Shown here piece after piece: positions 16,815 to 25,563 of a stretch of 64,000 bases of DNA. Each line of letters starts with the position of its first letter. Position 1 is the stretch's first letter. Location: NCBI GenBank assembly GCA_963801185.1, contig CAWDDW010000001.1, forward strand, positions 744,001-808,000. Reading direction: 5' to 3'. Source of the DNA: Palsa-601 sp963801185 (GTDB taxonomy: Bacteria; Actinomycetota; Acidimicrobiia; Acidimicrobiales; Bog-793). The notes below the pieces were generated by a model that was not told the origin of the DNA, searched no databases, and was given only the letters and a program-made list of their open reading frames with translations. The position numbers were made by a program, and so were the translations under genes.

Positions 16815-17648
16815 ATGAAGGGAGCTGGGACGATTCCGGCCAACTCGACGATGGAATACGCGTCTTCTGCTGAGGGCGCAGCCGATCGGGCGATCGGCGG
16901 CGGCGATCGGGGCGGGAACGCGCCTGACCTCATGCGGCTTTTCCTCGACGACCTGGGCAAGTACCCGCTCCTGAGTGCAGACGCACAGGTGGAGCTGGCA
17001 AAGCGGATCGAGCAGGGCGACCAAGAGGCTCGCGAGCAGATGATCGGCTCGAACCTGCGCTTGGTGGTCCACTGGGCACGCCGCTACCAGGGACGCGGGG
17101 TAGATCTGGTCGACCTCGTGCAAGAAGGCACTTTCGGGTTGATGCGAGCGGTGGAGAAGTTCGATTGGCGGAAGGGCTTCCGTTTCTCCACGTATGCGAC
17201 GTGGTGGATCCGTCAGGCCCTCCAGCGCGCCGTTCAGTCGAAGGGCCGGGCCATCCGGCTGCCCGAGGACGCGCTGGCGGCGGAGATCGAAGCAGACCCC
17301 GACCAGGCCCGTTTGCCTCGTGTCGTCGCCAGCCTGGACCAGCCGCTAACGAGCGAAGCCACGGCGACGCTCGGAGACGTGGTGGCCGGGGATGACATCC
17401 CCTTCGACGACGACGTCGTCCACTCCATAAGCCTCGGCCGGCTGGAGAATGCCATCGGGCGTCTCCCAGATCTCGAGCAGTCGGTCGTCCGCCTGCGCTT
17501 CGGTCTCGACGGCACGCAGCCGGCCTCTCTCGAGGCCACGGCCAGAGCGCTCGGCATCGGGGTCCGGCGTGTCCGGCGCATCGAAGCCTCCGCTTTGCAG
17601 TTCCTCGCTGAGCAGCCCGAGGTGGAAGGCGTCAACAGCGCAGCCTGA
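16815..17648 (+). CDS. Sigma-70 family RNA polymerase sigma factor with reduced region 3
   Basis: 277 residues. Region 1.2 (DLMRLFLDDLGKYPLLSADAQVELAKRIEQGD), region 2 (NLRLVVHWARRYQGRGVDLVDLVQEGTFGLMRAVEKFDWRKGFRFSTYATWWIRQAL) and region 4 (LPDLEQSVVRLRFGLDG ... ATARALGIGVRRVRRIE) are clear, so it is a group 1/2-like factor (RpoD/HrdB/SigB kind), not ECF. Between RAIRLP and SLDQPL only about 22 residues remain, against about 51 in E. coli RpoD, so the sigma-3 domain that contacts the extended -10 is largely lost. Its short N-terminus means it is probably not the primary sigma factor. Transcribed alone. Confidence 0.88.
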   Translation: MKGAGTIPANSTMEYASSAEGAADRAIGGGDRGGNAPDLMRLFLDDLGKYPLLSADAQVELAKRIEQGDQEAREQMIGSNLRLVVHWARRYQGRGVDLVDLVQEGTFGLMRAVEKFDWRKGFRFSTYATWWIRQALQRAVQSKGRAIRLPEDALAAEIEADPDQARLPRVVASLDQPLTSEATATLGDVVAGDDIPFDDDVVHSISLGRLENAIGRLPDLEQSVVRLRFGLDGTQPASLEATARALGIGVRRVRRIEASALQFLAEQPEVEGVNSAA

Positions 17649-17663
17649 GCTGGGTGGGAACTC

Positions 17664-18632
17664 TCAGGTCAGCTGATCGAGCGCTCGTACGAAGTCCTGA
17701 GGGAGCTCGGCGTCAAAGCTGAGCCGCTCTGCCGTACCCGGGTGCTCGAGGCTGAGACGCCAGGCATGGAGCATCGGCCTCGGGACCGGCATCGCTCCTC
17801 TCGAGCCTCCGTAGCGCCTGTCGCCGAGTACCGGGTGGCCGATCGCGGCGACATGGACCCGGATCTGATGGGTACGGCCGGTCTCGAGGCGTAACTCCAG
17901 GTACGTAGCGGCGAGCGGCTCGTTGAAGCGCTGGCGCACCGTGTAGTTCGTCCGGGCGGTCTTGCCCGAGCTCGATACCGCCATTCGTGTCGGGTCCGAG
18001 GTGGAACGTGCGATCGGCGCGTCGATGATCCCGTGCGCGGCTTCGACGTGTCCGAGAACGATCGCGAGATAGGTGCGCCCCATGGTCCGCTGCGCGAGCT
18101 GGCGGGTCAGTGAGCGATAGGCCTCGGGAGTCCTCGCGACCACGAGCACGCCGGACGTGTCCTTGTCGAGGCGATGAACGATGCCGGGCCGGTCCCTGCT
18201 ACCAGCCCCTGCCGGCGCGAGATCGGCCAGCTCGGGATGGCTCATCAGCAGGCCCGCCGCCAGCGTGCCCAGCCTGTTGCCCGCTCCGGGATGGACGACG
18301 ACGCCGGGAGGCTTGTCGACCACGATGATCTCCGAGTCCTCGTAGAGCACGCCGAAAGGCACCGGCGCCTCGGAGCGAGGGAGGTCTGGCGGCGGGGTAG
18401 CCGTGATGACCAGGTCGAAGTCGATCGTGAGGCGGTCGTGCTCCCGCAGGCGGCGAGCTCGGTCGCGCACCGTCTTGCCGCCGAGCGCGACGCCGCCGGC
18501 GTCGACCACCCGTGCAGCTTCCGCCCTTGTCACGTCAGCCAGGAGCGCGACTGCCCGGTCGAGGCGGACACCCCCGAGCGCGCTCGGGACGTCGATGGCG
18601 CCCTCGGGCCCCTCGTCGTCGCCGGATCTCAT
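17664..18632 (-). CDS. rluD: RluA-family 23S rRNA pseudouridine synthase
   Basis: 322 residues. N-terminal S4 RNA-binding domain (LDRAVALLADVTRAEAARVVDAGGVALGGK) and catalytic domain with IIVVDKPPGVVVHPGAG, the active-site block GIVHRLDKDTSGVLVVART (catalytic Asp in RLDKDTSG) and LETGRTHQIRVHVAAIGHPVLGD. Isomerises uridines of helix 69 in 23S rRNA if it is RluD proper; RluC/A alternatives are possible. It overlaps lspA by four bases, the usual actinobacterial lspA-rluD arrangement. Confidence 0.92.
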   Translation of the reverse strand: MRSGDDEGPEGAIDVPSALGGVRLDRAVALLADVTRAEAARVVDAGGVALGGKTVRDRARRLREHDRLTIDFDLVITATPPPDLPRSEAPVPFGVLYEDSEIIVVDKPPGVVVHPGAGNRLGTLAAGLLMSHPELADLAPAGAGSRDRPGIVHRLDKDTSGVLVVARTPEAYRSLTRQLAQRTMGRTYLAIVLGHVEAAHGIIDAPIARSTSDPTRMAVSSSGKTARTNYTVRQRFNEPLAATYLELRLETGRTHQIRVHVAAIGHPVLGDRRYGGSRGAMPVPRPMLHAWRLSLEHPGTAERLSFDAELPQDFVRALDQLT

Positions 18633-19195
18633 TCCGGGCTCAGCCCGCTCTCGTGAACGCCCGAAGGTGAGCCGGCATTGGTGCTCGCGTCATGGCCGTC
18701 GTGGCCGTCCCGTGCGCCGGGTCCGTCACCCGTCCGCTTCGGCGACGCGGACCTGAGGAATGACCAAGCCACGAGCGCGCAGCCGCACACGATCGACGCG
18801 TCGGCGACGTTGAAGGTCGGCCAGTACTTCGTGTAGAGGAAGTCCACAACAGCCCCGTGATGCCCGCGGAACACCCGATCGGCCAGGTTCCCCACTGCCC
18901 CTCCCAAGATCAGGCCGACGCCGATGGCCCCGAGCGTCGTCGGTACGCGGGTCGCGAACCATGCCACGGCGAGAACGAGCACGACGGCTACGACGATGAT
19001 CGGGCCGGTGAGGCTCGTGCCGATCGAGAACGCGACACCGGAGTTGTACTCGAGCCGCAGAGCAAGCGGTCCGAGGAGGTGAATCTCGTGAGTACGAAGG
19101 TGATTGACTGCGAGCGACTTCGTGATCTGGTCGACGCCGAGCACGACGAGCGCCACCGCTGTGAGGAGCGCCAGCCGGCGCGGGCGCTCGTGCAC
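18629..19195 (-). CDS. lspA: Lipoprotein signal peptidase
   Basis: Membrane aspartyl protease that cleaves the signal peptide of diacylglyceryl-modified prolipoproteins. Four hydrophobic helices are visible. The catalytic Asp residues sit in GGAVGNLADRVFRGHHGAVVDF and FNVADASIV. Start taken as GTG 19195 (VHERPRRLALLTAVAL); an ATG at 19249 would lie inside the upstream gene. The C-terminus has a 35-residue His/Gly/Asp-rich tail. Stop overlaps the rluD start. Confidence 0.92.
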   Translation of the reverse strand: MHERPRRLALLTAVALVVLGVDQITKSLAVNHLRTHEIHLLGPLALRLEYNSGVAFSIGTSLTGPIIVVAVVLVLAVAWFATRVPTTLGAIGVGLILGGAVGNLADRVFRGHHGAVVDFLYTKYWPTFNVADASIVCGCALVAWSFLRSASPKRTGDGPGARDGHDGHDASTNAGSPSGVHESGLSPE

Positions 19196-19209
19196 GGCGC
19201 TTCGTTCGC

Positions 19210-20376
19210 TCAACGTCGGGAGAGTCCTCCGCTCTTGCAATCGATGCACAGCCGGGCGAACGGGAGCGCCTCCAACCTGGGCTTGGGGATCAGCCGGCCG
19301 CAGTTCTCGCAGATGCCGTAGGTCTTCCCCGCCATCTTGGCGCGAGCGTGATCGATCTCGTCCACCGTCTGGAGCGCCTGGGCCGAAAGAGCGAGGTCGC
19401 GCTCCCGGTCGACTGTCACCGTGCCGCCCTCGCCTGACTCGTCGTCGAACTGGATGTCTCCCGGCTCCATCTCCTCGACGAGCGACTCGGCTTCGGCCTT
19501 CAACGACCGCGCCTGCTCCACGTAGGTTGCTCGCTCCGTCTCGAGCAGGTGCCGCTGGTGAGTCAGCCAGCGCTCATCCGCGTACCCTTCGGTACGTCGC
19601 TCGACGGGCTTGTGCCGCTTTGGCAACAATGCGATGCCGTTCGTCCCCGAAGAGCCTTGCGCGGCGTGTCTCGGCGTCGCGGCCGTGCTCTTCGCCGCAG
19701 CCTTGCTCGGTGCCTTTGCCGGAGCCGCCTTCAGCGTGCCCCGAGCAGGCTCGCGGGCGGGCTTGGCCGCCGAGGTCCCTTTCGCAGCCGACGATGTCTT
19801 CGCAGACGCCTTCTCGGCGGTCTTCGGCGAAGCTGGAGCCTTCGTGGCCGCCGACTTCGCGGCGCTCGGCTTCGCGGACGCGGCCTTGGCGGGCGCGGCC
19901 TTGGCCTGCACAGCCTTGGCGGGCGCGGCCTTGGCGGGCGCGGCCTTGGCGGGCGCGGCCTTGGCCTGCACAGCCTTGGCGGGCGCGGCCTTGGCGGGCA
20001 CCTTGGCGGGCGCGGCCTTCGCTGCTGAGCCATGTGACGACACTTGCTTCGCCGGAGCCGCACTCGCCAGCGTCGGCTTGCCCGGAGCCCTCTTCGTCGT
20101 ATCGGCCCTGGCGGCCTTCTGCGCTGGCGGAGCCTTCTTCGCCGAGGGCGCCGCGGCGGTTGCCTTGGCGGCGGGCTTTTTCTGCGTGTCTGTCGACGCC
20201 GTCTTCTTCGCCGCCGCCGCGGTCACCTTGGCCGTGGAAGGAGAGACCTTCGCGGCGGTCTTCTTCGGGTCATCGGCTGTTGGGCTTGCCTGCTTCTTTG
20301 TGGGCGGCACTGTGGCCGTCACCGCCTTCCGGTTCGTTGACGACGCGCTCGACTTCGTCTGTTGTCTCGTGGCCAT
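19210..20376 (-). CDS. DksA/TraR-type zinc-finger protein with long histone-H1-like tail
   Basis: 388 residues. About the first 235 are low complexity, made of Lys, Ala, Pro, Ser and Thr with repeats like AKAAP and AKAVQ, as in the C-terminal domain of histone H1 or the tails of mycobacterial HupB and eukaryal-like Hc1. The rest (about 260-388) is the DksA fold: RWLTHQRHLLETERATYVEQ coiled coil, an acidic tip region GDIQFDDESGEGG, then DHARAKMAGKTYGICENCGRLIPKPRLEALPFARLCIDCK with CxxC-x17-CxxC zinc ligands. DksA-type proteins bind the secondary channel of RNA polymerase; the tail suggests DNA or RNA binding too (inference). Upstream gene of lspA-rluD. Confidence 0.85.
   Translation of the reverse strand: MATRQQTKSSASSTNRKAVTATVPPTKKQASPTADDPKKTAAKVSPSTAKVTAAAAKKTASTDTQKKPAAKATAAAPSAKKAPPAQKAARADTTKRAPGKPTLASAAPAKQVSSHGSAAKAAPAKVPAKAAPAKAVQAKAAPAKAAPAKAAPAKAVQAKAAPAKAASAKPSAAKSAATKAPASPKTAEKASAKTSSAAKGTSAAKPAREPARGTLKAAPAKAPSKAAAKSTAATPRHAAQGSSGTNGIALLPKRHKPVERRTEGYADERWLTHQRHLLETERATYVEQARSLKAEAESLVEEMEPGDIQFDDESGEGGTVTVDRERDLALSAQALQTVDEIDHARAKMAGKTYGICENCGRLIPKPRLEALPFARLCIDCKSGGLSRR
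19878..20020. repeat. 15-bp tandem repeats coding for AKAAP in the DksA-like tail
   Basis: Copies of GGGCGCGGCCTTGGC (plus strand) alternate with TGCACAGCCTTGGC variants; a 60-bp higher-order unit is repeated almost exactly (about 19891-19950 and 19951-20010). All units are multiples of three bases, so the frame is kept. Such a tract is likely to vary in copy number. Confidence 0.8.
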
Positions 20377-20490
20377 CGGTCCGGACTCTCCCCTTTTCCG
20401 ACGGAGGGTGCTAGACGATAACGCGCGGCGTGGTCAACCTCGGCCATGGGAGCGTCGAGGCGGCAGGTCGGGCCCACCTAACCTAGAGGG

Positions 20491-23400
20491 ATGCCCGACA
20501 CGGCCGGCACCGCCGCCACTCCAGACGACGATCGCTACCGCCCCTATCCGGCTGTCAGCGCGCAGCCGCAGTACGCCGTGCTCGAAGAAGAGACGCTCGC
20601 CTTCTGGGCGAAGGACGGGACCTTCGAGGCATCGGTCAGCCAGCACGGCCCCGAGACCGAGTTCGTCTTCTATGACGGCCCGCCGTTCGCGAACGGTCTG
20701 CCTCACTACGGCCACCTGCTGACCGGATACGTGAAGGATGCCGTCCCCCGCTACCAGACCATGCGTGGCCACCGGGTGGAACGCGTGTTCGGGTGGGACT
20801 GCCACGGGCTGCCTGCCGAGATGCCGGCGGAGAAGGAGCTCGGGCTCTCTGGCCGCCAGGCGATCATGGAGTACGGGGTCGACCGGTTCAACAGCTACTG
20901 CCGGGACCTCGTTCAGCGGACGACCGACGCCTGGGAGCGGTACGTGACTCGCCAAGCGCGCTGGGTCGACTTCGAGCACGCCTACAAGACCATGGACCTC
21001 GCCTACATGGAGAGCGTCATCTGGGCCTTCAAGCAGCTCCACGAGAAGGGCCTCACCTACGAGGGGTACCGGGTGCTGCCGTACTGCTGGGAGTGCGAGA
21101 CGCCGCTCTCGAACATGGAGACGCGTCTCGACGACTCCTACCGGGATCGGACAGACCCGGCGGTGACGGTGCTGTTCGACCTCGAGCCCGCCGGCGACGA
21201 GGGGGGAGACCTGGACCCGTTGCTGGCAGGGCCCCTGCGCGTCGCGGTCTGGACGACGACACCTTGGACCCTCCCCTCGAACCTCGCGATGGCTGTCGGC
21301 GCGGACCTCGACTACGCCGTGGTGGCTCGCACGACCGATGACGGCGGGACGGACCGGATCCTGCTCGGGGCAGAGCGCCTCGCGGCCTACGCCGCCGAGC
21401 TCGGTGACGAGCCGGTGGTGCTCGGGGTCGTGAAGGGCAGCGAGCTCGTCGGGCACCGCTACCGCCCGCTCTTCTCGTACTTCACAGCCGCGCCCAACGC
21501 CTTCCAGATCCTCGCCGGGGACTTCGTCACGACCGAAGACGGAACGGGGGTGGTGCACATGGCGCCTGGCTTCGGCGAGGACGACCAGACCGCCTGCGAG
21601 GCGGCGGGTATCCCCGTTCTCACTCCCGTCGACGACCAGGGGTGCTTCACAGCCGAGGTGGCGGACTACGCCGGCCTGCAGGTGTTCGATGCGAACCCTC
21701 TCATCGTCGCCGCTCTCGCCTCGTCGGGCGCGTTGATGCGCTCCGAGGAGTACACCCACAGCTACCCGCACTGCTGGCGGACCGACACCCCGCTGATCTA
21801 CCGGGCGGTGAGCTCGTGGTTCGTCGAAGTCACGGCGATCCGCGACCGCATGGTGGAGCTGAATCAGCAGATCGCCTGGATGCCGGATCACATCAAGAAC
21901 GGCGCCTTCGGCAAGTGGCTGGAGGGGGCGCGGGACTGGAGCATCTCCCGCAACCGTTTCTGGGGGACGCCGCTGCCGGTGTGGAAGAGCGACGACCCGG
22001 CCTACCCGCGCGTCGACGTATACGGCTCGCTCGACGAGCTCGAAGCGGACTTCGGCGTCCGCCCGGTGGATCTCCACCGCCCTTACATCGACGAGCTCAC
22101 GCGTCCGAACCCGGACGACCCGACGGGCCATGCCACCATGCGCCGGATCACCGACGTCTTCGACTGCTGGTTCGACTCGGGCTCGATGCCGTACGCGCAG
22201 TGGCACTACCCCTTCGAGAACAAGGAGCGCTTCGAGGAGCACTTCCCGGCCGACTTCATAGTGGAGTACATCAGCCAGACCCGTGGCTGGTTCTACACCC
22301 TTCACGTCCTCTCGACGGCTCTGTTCGACCGCCCGCCTTTCAAGAGCTGCATCGTCCACGGCGTGATCCTCGGAGACGACGGGCGCAAGCTGTCAAAGCG
22401 CCTCCGGAACTTCCCCGACCCTGAGCAGGTCTTCGCCAAGCAGGGTGCGGACTCGATGCGCTGGTACCTGCTCTCGTCCCCGGTGCTGCGCGGGCTCGAC
22501 GTGATCATCGAGGCAAAGGCGCTCACCGAGCCGGTGCGCTTGGTGCTGAACCCGATCTGGAACAGCTGGTACTTCCTGTCGCTGTATTCCAATGCCGACG
22601 GGATCCGCGGGCGCTGGCGGACCGACCAGAGCGGCGAGCTCGACCGCTACGTGCTCGCGAAGACACGCCAACTCGTCGAGGCGGTCACGGCGTCGATGGA
22701 GGCCAACGACCTCGCCGGCGCGACGTGGGCGATCGAGAGCTTCCTCGACGTGCTGACGAATTGGTACGTGAGGAGGAGCCGGGACCGTTTCTGGCGGGCG
22801 GGAGCTGACGCCAGCTCCGACGACGGAGCGTTCCGCGACGAGGACAAGCTCGACGCCTACGACACCTTGCACACGGTGCTCGAGATCCTCTGCCGAGTCG
22901 CCGCACCGTTCCTCCCCTACCTCACCGAGACCGTCTACCGGGACCTCACCGGCGAGCGCAGCGTCCACCTGCAGTCCTGGCCCGATCCGGCGGAGCTGCC
23001 TGACGACCCGGATCTGGTCGCGACCATGGACCTCGTGCGTGACGTGGCGTCCGCCGGGCACTCCATCCGCAAGGGGGCAGGGCGACGGGCGCGGCTACCG
23101 CTTCGCCGTCTCACCGTCGCAGCGCCCGGTGCCCCGCGACTCGAGCACTTCCGCGGCCTGCTCGCCGACGAACTGAACGTGAAGAAGATCGATCTCGTCG
23201 AGTCAATCGGGCCCGGCCAGGCCGAGGAGGTACTAGGAGTCGTGCCCGCCGTCCTCGGTCCGCGACTCGGCGCCGACACCCAAAAGGTCATCAAGGCCGT
23301 CCGCGTCGGGGAATGGGCCCGGAACACAGCCGGGGAGATCGAAGCAGCCGGTGTCCACCTCAACGAGGGCGAGTACACGCTCCGGCTCCGGCCGATCGAC

Positions 23401-23745
23401 GAGACAGCGAGTCGCGTCCTGCCGGGCGACGCTGGCGTCGTCACGCTCGAGCTCGAGACCGACGAGGAGCTCGAGGCCGAAGGTCTCGCGCGTGATCTCG
23501 TCCGGCTGGTGCAGCAGGCACGGCGGGACACCGGTCTCGACGTCTCGGACCGGATCCATCTCGCCATCGCGGCTCTGAGGCCACTCGTCGAAGCAATCGA
23601 CGCTTGGAAGGAGTTCGTCGGGGAGCAGGTCCTCGCGGTGAGCGTGAACTTCACAGCGACAGAGCGCGAGGAGGATCTCGTCGACGCAGAGCGCCTGCCC
23701 AACGGCGCGCTGGTCGTCATTCACGTGCAGAAAGCAACCACCTAG
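20491..23745 (+). CDS. ileS: Isoleucyl-tRNA synthetase (type 2)
   Basis: 1084 residues. Class I motifs: PFANGLPHYGHLLTGYVKD (HIGH as HYGH) and DDGRKLSKRLRNFPDPEQV (KMSKS as KLSKR). The CP1 editing domain holds WTTTPWTLPSNLA and GTGVVHMAPGFGEDD with the post-transfer editing Asp region. The HYGH/KLSKR forms and overall spacing match the eukaryote-like IleRS2 group found in mycobacteria and streptomycetes, which is commonly less sensitive to mupirocin. The 114 bases upstream hold the divergent promoter region with the dksA-like gene; no T-box leader is seen. TAACCTAGAGGG immediately before the ATG could be a -10 for a nearly leaderless transcript. Confidence 0.97.
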   Translation: MPDTAGTAATPDDDRYRPYPAVSAQPQYAVLEEETLAFWAKDGTFEASVSQHGPETEFVFYDGPPFANGLPHYGHLLTGYVKDAVPRYQTMRGHRVERVFGWDCHGLPAEMPAEKELGLSGRQAIMEYGVDRFNSYCRDLVQRTTDAWERYVTRQARWVDFEHAYKTMDLAYMESVIWAFKQLHEKGLTYEGYRVLPYCWECETPLSNMETRLDDSYRDRTDPAVTVLFDLEPAGDEGGDLDPLLAGPLRVAVWTTTPWTLPSNLAMAVGADLDYAVVARTTDDGGTDRILLGAERLAAYAAELGDEPVVLGVVKGSELVGHRYRPLFSYFTAAPNAFQILAGDFVTTEDGTGVVHMAPGFGEDDQTACEAAGIPVLTPVDDQGCFTAEVADYAGLQVFDANPLIVAALASSGALMRSEEYTHSYPHCWRTDTPLIYRAVSSWFVEVTAIRDRMVELNQQIAWMPDHIKNGAFGKWLEGARDWSISRNRFWGTPLPVWKSDDPAYPRVDVYGSLDELEADFGVRPVDLHRPYIDELTRPNPDDPTGHATMRRITDVFDCWFDSGSMPYAQWHYPFENKERFEEHFPADFIVEYISQTRGWFYTLHVLSTALFDRPPFKSCIVHGVILGDDGRKLSKRLRNFPDPEQVFAKQGADSMRWYLLSSPVLRGLDVIIEAKALTEPVRLVLNPIWNSWYFLSLYSNADGIRGRWRTDQSGELDRYVLAKTRQLVEAVTASMEANDLAGATWAIESFLDVLTNWYVRRSRDRFWRAGADASSDDGAFRDEDKLDAYDTLHTVLEILCRVAAPFLPYLTETVYRDLTGERSVHLQSWPDPAELPDDPDLVATMDLVRDVASAGHSIRKGAGRRARLPLRRLTVAAPGAPRLEHFRGLLADELNVKKIDLVESIGPGQAEEVLGVVPAVLGPRLGADTQKVIKAVRVGEWARNTAGEIEAAGVHLNEGEYTLRLRPIDETASRVLPGDAGVVTLELETDEELEAEGLARDLVRLVQQARRDTGLDVSDRIHLAIAALRPLVEAIDAWKEFVGEQVLAVSVNFTATEREEDLVDAERLPNGALVVIHVQKATT

Positions 23746-23776
23746 CCCGCCGGCCCGCCACCGGCTCAGAGCTACG

Positions 23777-24580
23777 TCACGAAGCGGGCGAGCCTGCGTG
23801 ATCGCCGAAGTCCCACGTTGCCGTCGGCTCGGTGTCGTGAGGTTCCGGCTCGCCGAACTCGTCGAGGGACGGGAGAGCCATGAGGCTCGGGCGGCTCACG
23901 CGCCCTTGGCCTTCCCACTCGTCATCGAGGTCGGAAGGATGTCCCGACGCCGACGGAGCAGCCGCCGCTGCGTCAGCCGCGATGGCGGCCTCGAGCTCGT
24001 CCACGTCAGGTGCGGCGACCGGCGGCGGCGCGGCCGCGGCGGCGCTCGGCGGCGGCAGGAAACTCGCGAGCTCAGGGGACGTCGCGAGGTTCTTCTCGAT
24101 GAAACGCAACATCGTGGACAACGACTCCGTGAGCCGCGCACGCTCGGCGCCGAGCAGGCCGGTGAGGGCGTCTATCTCGCCACGCAACCGCTCGCGCTCC
24201 GCATTGAGCCGACCGACCTCGTCGCGAAGCTTCCGATCGGCCTCCGCACCGATCCGATCGGCGGACTGGCGGGCGTCGGTCACGATGGTCTCGGCGTCGA
24301 CGCGGGCGCCGTCGAGCAACTGGGCGGCCTCTTCTTGGGCTTCTTTGATCGCGAGATCGGCTGTCCGCTGAGCGAGGATGAGCGTCCGGCGGATGCTCTC
24401 CTCGTCGTCGAGGCCGCTCCGCTCGCTCGACACCCGTTCCGCCCGCTCGACCCGCTCGCGGAGCGCGGTCAGCTCCTCGCGCAGTTCGTCGAGACCGACC
24501 GCGGCCTTCTCGAGGAAGTCGTCTACTTCCGAAGTCTTGTAGCCCCGCAATTCGGAGCCGAACTCGACTTGTCTCAACAC
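23777..24580 (-). CDS. divIVA: DivIVA/Wag31-like polar growth protein
   Basis: 267 residues, start GTG 24580 with GGAGG twelve bases upstream. The N-terminal membrane-sensing domain reads VEFGSELRGYKTSEVDDFLEKA (GYxxxEVDxFL motif), followed by a long coiled coil to about residue 165 and a Pro/Ala-rich, acidic C-terminal half. DivIVA marks negative membrane curvature and organises polar wall growth in actinobacteria. Last gene of the dcw-linked cluster; it converges on ileS. The extra Ala/Pro region (SAAAAAPPPVAAP) is disordered by composition. Confidence 0.88.
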   Translation of the reverse strand: MLRQVEFGSELRGYKTSEVDDFLEKAAVGLDELREELTALRERVERAERVSSERSGLDDEESIRRTLILAQRTADLAIKEAQEEAAQLLDGARVDAETIVTDARQSADRIGAEADRKLRDEVGRLNAERERLRGEIDALTGLLGAERARLTESLSTMLRFIEKNLATSPELASFLPPPSAAAAAPPPVAAPDVDELEAAIAADAAAAAPSASGHPSDLDDEWEGQGRVSRPSLMALPSLDEFGEPEPHDTEPTATWDFGDHAGSPAS

Positions 24581-24712
24581 TTGCGAAGTGAGCCTCCATG
24601 ACCGGATCGTACCTTTGGCCCTCTCGGAATTCGCGGATGCTTCCAGGCCCCCACGACATCAGCGGCGAGAGAACGGCAAACCAGCCGAGGCCGAACCTGC
24701 AGGGTGCTCAGC

Positions 24713-24967
24713 CTAGAGCAGGTTGATGACGATGATCACCGCGATCGAGACGACGAGCGGCGAGAGGTCGAGCGCCCCACCGCCAATCCGGGCGGGAGGT
24801 ATGACGCGACGGACCGGCAACAGCACCGGGTCGGTGATGGCGACCATCACGCGATTGAACGACTCGAGCCCGCTGCCGGGCATGACAGAGACATACGACA
24901 GGATCATGCGAGCCCAGAGCGAGATGAGGAACAGAAGGCAAACGAGCCGGATGATCCCTATGAGCAT
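24713..24967 (-). CDS. YggT family membrane protein
   Basis: 84 residues with two hydrophobic helices (LIGIIRLVCLLFLISLWARMILSYV and LSPLVVSIAVIIVINLL) joined by the conserved DPVLLPVRRVIPP loop. YggT proteins accompany sepF and divIVA in Gram-positive division clusters and are thought to act in division or osmotic response; the molecular role is not settled. Lies 34 bases after sepF on the same strand. Confidence 0.88.
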   Translation of the reverse strand: MLIGIIRLVCLLFLISLWARMILSYVSVMPGSGLESFNRVMVAITDPVLLPVRRVIPPARIGGGALDLSPLVVSIAVIIVINLL

Positions 24968-25001
24968 CGCTCGACCCCAAGCGGCGCGACGCCGCCACAG
25001 C

Positions 25002-25526
25002 TCAAGACCGGAACAGCCCGCGCTCGGTCAATCGTTGGCGTTCTTCTTGCGATACCTCGACATTAGAGGGAGTGAGCAGGAAAACCTGTTCGGCCACTTT
25101 CTCCATGCTCCCCGAGAGCGCGTAGGTGAGTCCGGAGCAGAAGTCGATCATCCGCCGGGCGAGGTCCCGCTCGCTTGACTGCAGGTTGACGATCACAGGA
25201 TTGCTCGCCTTCACGAGGTCGCCGATCTCCTGGGCATCGGAGAAGCGCTGCGGGGCCACCACCTGGGGCTTCGTCTGACGCTGCGATACGAGCGGTCGCA
25301 CGATTCCTCCTTGGCGCAGCGGTTCCCCGCTGCGGTCGTCTCTCACCATCGGTCTCACGGTGGCAACCGGCCCAGTCCCGCTCGGGGCGTCACCGCCCTG
25401 CTCGGGGTAGGTGGTCCTGCCCTGGGCAGGGGCCGGCTCCATCATCTCGTCATCGTCGTAGAAGTCCTCGTCCTCTATGTCCTTGAGGCCGAGGTACTGC
25501 AGTGCCTTCTGCATGAAAGAAGCCAT
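25002..25526 (-). CDS. sepF: Cell division protein SepF
   Basis: 174 residues. AGAGGAGG seven bases before ATG 25526 fixes the start. The N-terminal amphipathic helix MASFMQKALQYLGL anchors to membrane, an acidic linker follows, and the C-terminal domain PQRFSDAQEIGDLVKASNPVIVNLQ ... RMIDFCSGLTYALSGSMEKVAEQVFLLTP is the ring-forming, FtsZ-binding fold. In bacteria without FtsA, SepF tethers FtsZ to the membrane; no ftsA is present in this cluster. Confidence 0.95.
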   Translation of the reverse strand: MASFMQKALQYLGLKDIEDEDFYDDDEMMEPAPAQGRTTYPEQGGDAPSGTGPVATVRPMVRDDRSGEPLRQGGIVRPLVSQRQTKPQVVAPQRFSDAQEIGDLVKASNPVIVNLQSSERDLARRMIDFCSGLTYALSGSMEKVAEQVFLLTPSNVEVSQEERQRLTERGLFRS

Positions 25527-25563
25527 CAGAAGTCCTCCTCTGGACGCGCCATTCTTGCAGCCC

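Noticed and set aside
20377..20490. A T-box leader before ileS, as known in some actinobacteria.
   Set aside because: Only 114 bases separate the divergent starts and I find neither a convincing T-box core (AGGGTGGNACCGCG-like) nor a specifier stem.
20434..22359. A 641-residue reading frame opposite ileS.
   Set aside because: It is antisense to a complete ileS, has the Arg/Val/Gly/His-rich composition of shadow frames in high-GC DNA and no family features.
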